DNA from: Chloroflexota bacterium
GTDB taxonomy: Bacteria; Chloroflexota; Dehalococcoidia; Lucifugimonadales; JADFKI01
Reading direction: 5' to 3'
Length of the DNA: 9,089 nucleotides
Assembly (NCBI GenBank): GCA_022565015.1
Contig: JADFKI010000146.1
Coordinates: 1-9,089, forward strand
Shown here: positions 6,527-9,089 of the stretch, in pieces
Numbering within the stretch: the first letter of the stretch is position 1
How the letters are laid out: the number at the start of each line of letters is the position of its first letter
Position numbers and translations under genes: made by a program
The notes under the pieces: generated by a model
Told to the model about the DNA's origin: nothing
Databases searched by the model: none
Seen by the model: the letters and a program-made list of their open reading frames with translations, nothing else

Positions 6527-6832
6527 TTAAGCCTGTGCGGGCTCCAGCCAGTTCTGGTAGATATCCACCAGGATCTCGTCTTTGGACTCGCCCGTGTATC
6601 CGTCCCATAGCGAGCTCTGATTGAAGGAAACCCTGTACAAGGGCTGCATCGGGATTCCCGTTCCGTGATAGGCGCGGGTCTCTGGATTATGGAAGACTCC
6701 GCAGATGGCGGTCACCACGCCGGTCCTGCCCTTGATGTATGCCGGCGTTCGGTGGTGATGAGGAGGCGTGCCTTCACGCACCCTCACGGCGTCGCCCAGT
6801 GCGAAGAGTTCGCTGTCCGAAGCGTTGGCCAC
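6527..6832 (-). CDS. Nitrile hydratase beta C-terminal domain as a separate subunit (thiocyanate hydrolase alpha-like)
   Basis: The product matches only the C-terminal SH3-like barrel of nitrile hydratase beta. It starts with LFALGDAVRVREG, then has HHHRTPAYIKGRTGVV, ICGVFHNPETRAYHG, the LYRVSF strand with SLWDGY, and a terminal EILVDIYQNWLE. The N-terminal half is a separate upstream gene. A free-standing C-domain is the arrangement of the thiocyanate hydrolase alpha subunit. The GTG at 6832 forms a TAGTG junction with the preceding stop and has GAGGAG 11 bases upstream. A TTG at 6841 is possible but sits almost on top of that ribosome site. The length is about 101 residues, compact for the family. 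Confidence 0.85.
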   Translation of the reverse strand: MANASDSELFALGDAVRVREGTPPHHHRTPAYIKGRTGVVTAICGVFHNPETRAYHGTGIPMQPLYRVSFNQSSLWDGYTGESKDEILVDIYQNWLEPAQA

Positions 6833-7134
6833 TAGCCCCAACTCTCCTCTAGCTTTTCGACCTTGGCGTCTATCTCGCCCTTGGTCAAGATGTTCTTCTC
6901 CAGCAGAAGAAGCTCGACGGAGGCGGACCAGCGCTCGTAGTACGACAGCGTTTCGTACTGCTCGGGAGGCAACGACTCGATGCCCCTGCGCAGCTCGTCC
7001 GTATAGATGACACCCTGCTCTCGCAGCACCTCCACCAGGGCGTGGGTCTTCCGCTCCCAGTCCAGGTACTCGTGCTCGCTGCGGTCTATGGGGCCGTCCG
7101 TGGGCCAGCCGCCCCGGTCATGTACTTGCGGCAT
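6832..7134 (-). CDS. Nitrile hydratase beta N-terminal domain as a separate subunit (thiocyanate hydrolase beta-like)
   Basis: The 100-residue product matches the N-terminal helical domain of nitrile hydratase beta: the HDRGGWP motif close to the start, then WERKTHALVEVLREQGVIYTDELR, and SYYERWSASVELLLLEKNILTKGEID. The protein stops where the C-terminal barrel should begin, and the barrel is encoded next door with a 1-base overlap. The ATG at 7134 has GAGGAG about 6 bases upstream. An ATG at 7167 in the same frame lies inside the predicted -10 box, so it is unlikely to be translated. Nitrile hydratase activator proteins also resemble this domain. An activator role is possible, but the gene order and the presence of the complementary half argue for a structural subunit. 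Confidence 0.85.
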   Translation of the reverse strand: MPQVHDRGGWPTDGPIDRSEHEYLDWERKTHALVEVLREQGVIYTDELRRGIESLPPEQYETLSYYERWSASVELLLLEKNILTKGEIDAKVEKLEESWG

Positions 7135-7162
7135 GTCCGTCTCCTCTGGTGAGTGTGTGGAA

Positions 7163-7191
7163 AGCATAGACTTCTACCGAGAACAGGTCAA
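7163..7191 (-). promoter_or_regulatory. Sigma70-type promoter of the nitrile hydratase-like operon
   Basis: Read on the minus strand, TTGACC (7191-7186, 5 of 6) is followed after exactly 17 bp by TATGCT (7168-7163, 4 of 6). Transcription would begin near 7156, leaving a leader of about 20 bases with an AGAGGAG ribosome site before the ATG at 7134. It lies in the divergent gap shared with the amidohydrolase gene. Confidence 0.6.
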
Positions 7192-7306
7192 GGACCGAAG
7201 CCGGAACGTAGCTGTCGGCCTCACCCAAGCGGAATGAAAATGCCGGGGGCACTGTGTTAAGTTGGAAGTGCGCAAAACGGACCCCATCCGAAAAGAGAAG
7301 CCTGAA

Positions 7307-8689
7307 ATGACTATGCCGCAGATAACGAAAATTGAAGGCGCGAAGTTCATCGTCACCGTGGACGAGACGCGAAGGATAATCCGAGACGGCACTATCGTGG
7401 TCCAGGACGGCCGCATCGCTCAGATAGGCAAGTTGGAGGAGCTATCCGGCGTCGCCGCGGACCGGGTTATCGATGCCCGCGAGATGGTGGTCACGCCGGG
7501 TTTCGTCAACGGACACATGCACATCAGCTACGCCCACGCCGTACGGGGGGTGTTCCCGGACGACCTCGGCGCCGACTATCTCCCAACGGTCTTCAGACTC
7601 CAGGGGGCGATGACCGAGGAGGAGGAGTATTTCACCTCACTCCTGGGCATAACCGAGCTGTTGAAGTACGGCACTACCTGCTTTCTGGACCCCGGCAGCA
7701 CGAAGTACCTGGACGCCTGCATGATGGCGTATGAGGAGTCGGGCTGTCGAATAATCGTCGGTGCGCAGGTCTCGGACAGGCCGAACCCTCTGAACGTGCC
7801 GGTCTACTCGACGGGCGAAGCCATCTCCTTGATGGAGCGCACTATCAGGGACTATGGCGGCTCCCTTAACGGCAGGGTGCGAGCGTGGGCGATGCCGTTC
7901 GCGGCGGACTACTGCTCCCGCGAGCTTCTTGAGGCGGCGAAGGGACTGGCCGACCGATATGAGACGGGCATGACGATGCACCAGTCCAACGGCGTTTCAT
8001 CCGTGAAGGCCCACCTCGAGGAGTTCGGGGTGCGCCCCATCCAATATCTGGAAGACATCGGAGTACTGGGCCCCAACGTCTTGCTGGCCCACCTGATCGG
8101 CGTCGATACCGCGGAGATCGAGGCCATGGCGCGCACGCAAACGAAGGGGGTCACCTGTCCGACGGCCGCCCTGAAGTCCGGAGGAGGCCTGTCGGTCCAC
8201 GGCATGTTGCCGGAGATGCTGGCAAAGGGCGTCTGCGTCTGTCTGGGCACGGACGCCGGCAACAACTCGAACCTCATCGAGACCATGCGCTCCATGTATC
8301 TGGCGGCCATCGTCTATAAGGACTCGCGGGAAGACACGTCCATGGTCCCCGCCGAGACCGCACTTGAGATGGCGACGATCAACGGCGCACGAGCCTTCGG
8401 CATGGAGGATGAGATCGGTTCGATTGAGGTTGGGAAGAAGGCCGACCTTGTGCTGTTCGACACCAGGAGGCCCGAGTGGAGAAGCCTTCATAATCCTGTA
8501 AGCAATCTGGTCTATAACGCCGATGGCCGAAGCGTTCATACGGTGATGGTCGATGGACGAATCGTGGTGGAGGACCACAAGCCGACGTTCGTCGACGAGT
8601 GGGAGCTCATTCAGAAGGTCCAGTCGCTGGGTGAAGGCCTGCTGGAGCGGGTCGGCGTGTCCTACCCGTCGCGATGGCCCATCGTTTGA
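7307..8689 (+). CDS. Metal-dependent amidohydrolase, ATZ/TRZ (cytosine deaminase-like) family
   Basis: This is a 460-residue amidohydrolase-superfamily TIM barrel with the flanking beta-sandwich of the chlorohydrolase/deaminase group. Visible metal ligands are His70 and His72 (GHMH), His225 (MTMHQSN), His262 (LLAHLIG) and Asp316 (GTDAG). The C-terminal ARAFGMEDEIGSIEVGKKAD block (the 'lGsLepGKkADl' motif) is clear. In deaminases and triazine hydrolases the barrel His is followed at +3 by a Glu proton shuttle (HxxE). Here that position is Asn228, so chemistry unlike standard deamination is possible. The substrate is unknown. The ATG at 7307 fits the start of the first beta strand; a TTG at 7262 would add 15 residues. 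The gene is divergent from the nitrile hydratase-like trio and may share its control region. Confidence 0.88.
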   Translation: MTMPQITKIEGAKFIVTVDETRRIIRDGTIVVQDGRIAQIGKLEELSGVAADRVIDAREMVVTPGFVNGHMHISYAHAVRGVFPDDLGADYLPTVFRLQGAMTEEEEYFTSLLGITELLKYGTTCFLDPGSTKYLDACMMAYEESGCRIIVGAQVSDRPNPLNVPVYSTGEAISLMERTIRDYGGSLNGRVRAWAMPFAADYCSRELLEAAKGLADRYETGMTMHQSNGVSSVKAHLEEFGVRPIQYLEDIGVLGPNVLLAHLIGVDTAEIEAMARTQTKGVTCPTAALKSGGGLSVHGMLPEMLAKGVCVCLGTDAGNNSNLIETMRSMYLAAIVYKDSREDTSMVPAETALEMATINGARAFGMEDEIGSIEVGKKADLVLFDTRRPEWRSLHNPVSNLVYNADGRSVHTVMVDGRIVVEDHKPTFVDEWELIQKVQSLGEGLLERVGVSYPSRWPIV

Positions 8690-8691
8690 AG

Positions 8692-8994
8692 CTACTCTCG
8701 CGAGCCTTCGTCCTGCTCGAAGGCCTCGCGGCACCTGGCGCACCAGCACTTCGGGGAGTCGTTCACGACGCCTCTGAGCAGCAACGAGACCATCTCCCGC
8801 TCGGACATCCTGTAGAACCCGCCCAGCTCCACGAACTTCTTGAAGCGCCGCTCCTTTTCCAGCTCCTGTGCGTCGGTCAGCGTGCGCTCCTCGATGATGG
8901 CGAGGCGGGCGTAGCTTCTTAGCACGCTAAGGTGCGAGGCCAGTGGGTCTTCAAACAGGCCCGGTCCGTGTTGCCCTGAAGGGGTATGCGCCAT
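8692..8994 (-). CDS. Small hypothetical protein with a C-terminal CxCxxC motif
   Basis: The product has 100 residues and belongs to no family I can name. It is charged and mostly helical: the central part reads TLTDAQELEKERRFKKFVEL and then MSEREMVSLLLRG. The C-terminal tail has CWCARC (residues 83-88), which could bind a metal. The N-terminal GPGLFEDPLASH vaguely recalls the GPVFDEPW opening of nitrile hydratase activator proteins, but the likeness is too short to call. An in-frame TGA directly before the ATG at 8994 fixes the longest possible start. The ribosome site is weak (GGGTTGA, close to the ATG). The gene converges on the amidohydrolase with only 2 bases between stops. Confidence 0.6.
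   Translation of the reverse strand: MAHTPSGQHGPGLFEDPLASHLSVLRSYARLAIIEERTLTDAQELEKERRFKKFVELGGFYRMSEREMVSLLLRGVVNDSPKCWCARCREAFEQDEGSRE
8699..8730. terminator. Hairpin at the convergent gene ends (possible bidirectional terminator)
   Basis: CGCGAGCCTTCG (8699-8710) pairs with CGAAGG-C-CTCGCG (8718-8730), a 12-bp stem with one bulged base and a 7-base loop. It begins 10 bases after the amidohydrolase stop and lies in the last codons of the opposing small gene. Neither strand has a T-tract after it, so a Rho-independent function is not assured. Confidence 0.35.
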
Positions 8995-9004
8995 TCAACC
9001 CGCT

Positions 9005-9057
9005 CGTCGATTCGACTATCGACGTCGCACCCGGAGGAATCGTCTATCTGATTCCTC
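9005..9057. other. Two adjacent hairpins near the right edge
   Basis: The first stem pairs CGTCGA (9005-9010) with TCGACG (9019-9024). The second pairs GAGGAATC (9034-9041) with GATTCCTC (9050-9057) perfectly across an 8-base loop, with TTT following on the plus strand. They could be a weak plus-strand terminator or part of the leader of the minus-strand small gene. The window ends too soon to decide. Confidence 0.35.
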
Positions 9058-9089
9058 TTTGGTGTGCCGACACATCGAGGGATAGCTCA

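Noticed and set aside
6516..6608. N-terminal extension of the alpha subunit to an ATG at 6608
   Set aside because: It would overlap the upstream subunit gene by 82 bases. A good ribosome site sits directly before the ATG at 6515.
7997..8749. 250-residue minus-strand open frame opposite the amidohydrolase
   Set aside because: It is the antisense of a gene with intact metal-ligand motifs and has no recognisable domain.

Overview
The window looks like a piece of a moderately high-GC bacterial chromosome: a housekeeping DNA-metabolism operon next to a small catabolic locus. The conserved YbeY, DnaX, YbaB/EbfC, RecR and RecO products, and in particular the loop before the LGEVIISYP motif of YbeY, remind me of Chloroflexota (Dehalococcoidia or SAR202-like). 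That assignment is from memory, not from a search, and is tentative.

Layout. Positions 1-369 hold the 3' end of a fold-type IV (BCAT/DAAT-like) aminotransferase. From about 369 to 1762 lies a repeat-rich accessory stretch. Two related palindromic MITE-like elements (369-581 and 1395-1760), each bounded by TA, flank one unrecognised 164-residue gene (718-1212). A second, unrelated MITE-like element (1527-1670) is nested inside the right-hand copy. A well-formed promoter near 1887-1914 then leads into ybeY, dnaX, ybaB and recR, which overlap or nearly abut (1935-5029). recO follows at 5075 behind its own -10-like box. These genes cover rRNA maturation, the replication clamp loader and RecFOR recombination repair.

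The second half (5865-8994) is different in character. On the minus strand, behind a good sigma70-type promoter (7163-7191), there are three tightly packed genes: the N-terminal half of a nitrile hydratase beta subunit, its C-terminal half, and a cobalt-type alpha subunit with a CTLCSC metal claw and an N-terminal Asp-His tract. This split three-subunit architecture and gene order is that of thiocyanate hydrolase (scnB-scnA-scnC). It differs from ordinary two-subunit nitrile hydratase, and the substrate is not known. Divergent from the trio on the plus strand is an ATZ/TRZ-type metal-dependent amidohydrolase. Its usual HxxE proton-shuttle Glu appears to be Asn. A convergent 100-residue protein with a CxCxxC motif follows. 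Together these could form a pathway that hydrates a nitrile, thiocyanate or cyano-heterocycle and then hydrolyses a C-N bond, but the coupling is inferred only from adjacency.

There are no tRNA or rRNA genes, no CRISPR array and no intact transposase in the window.
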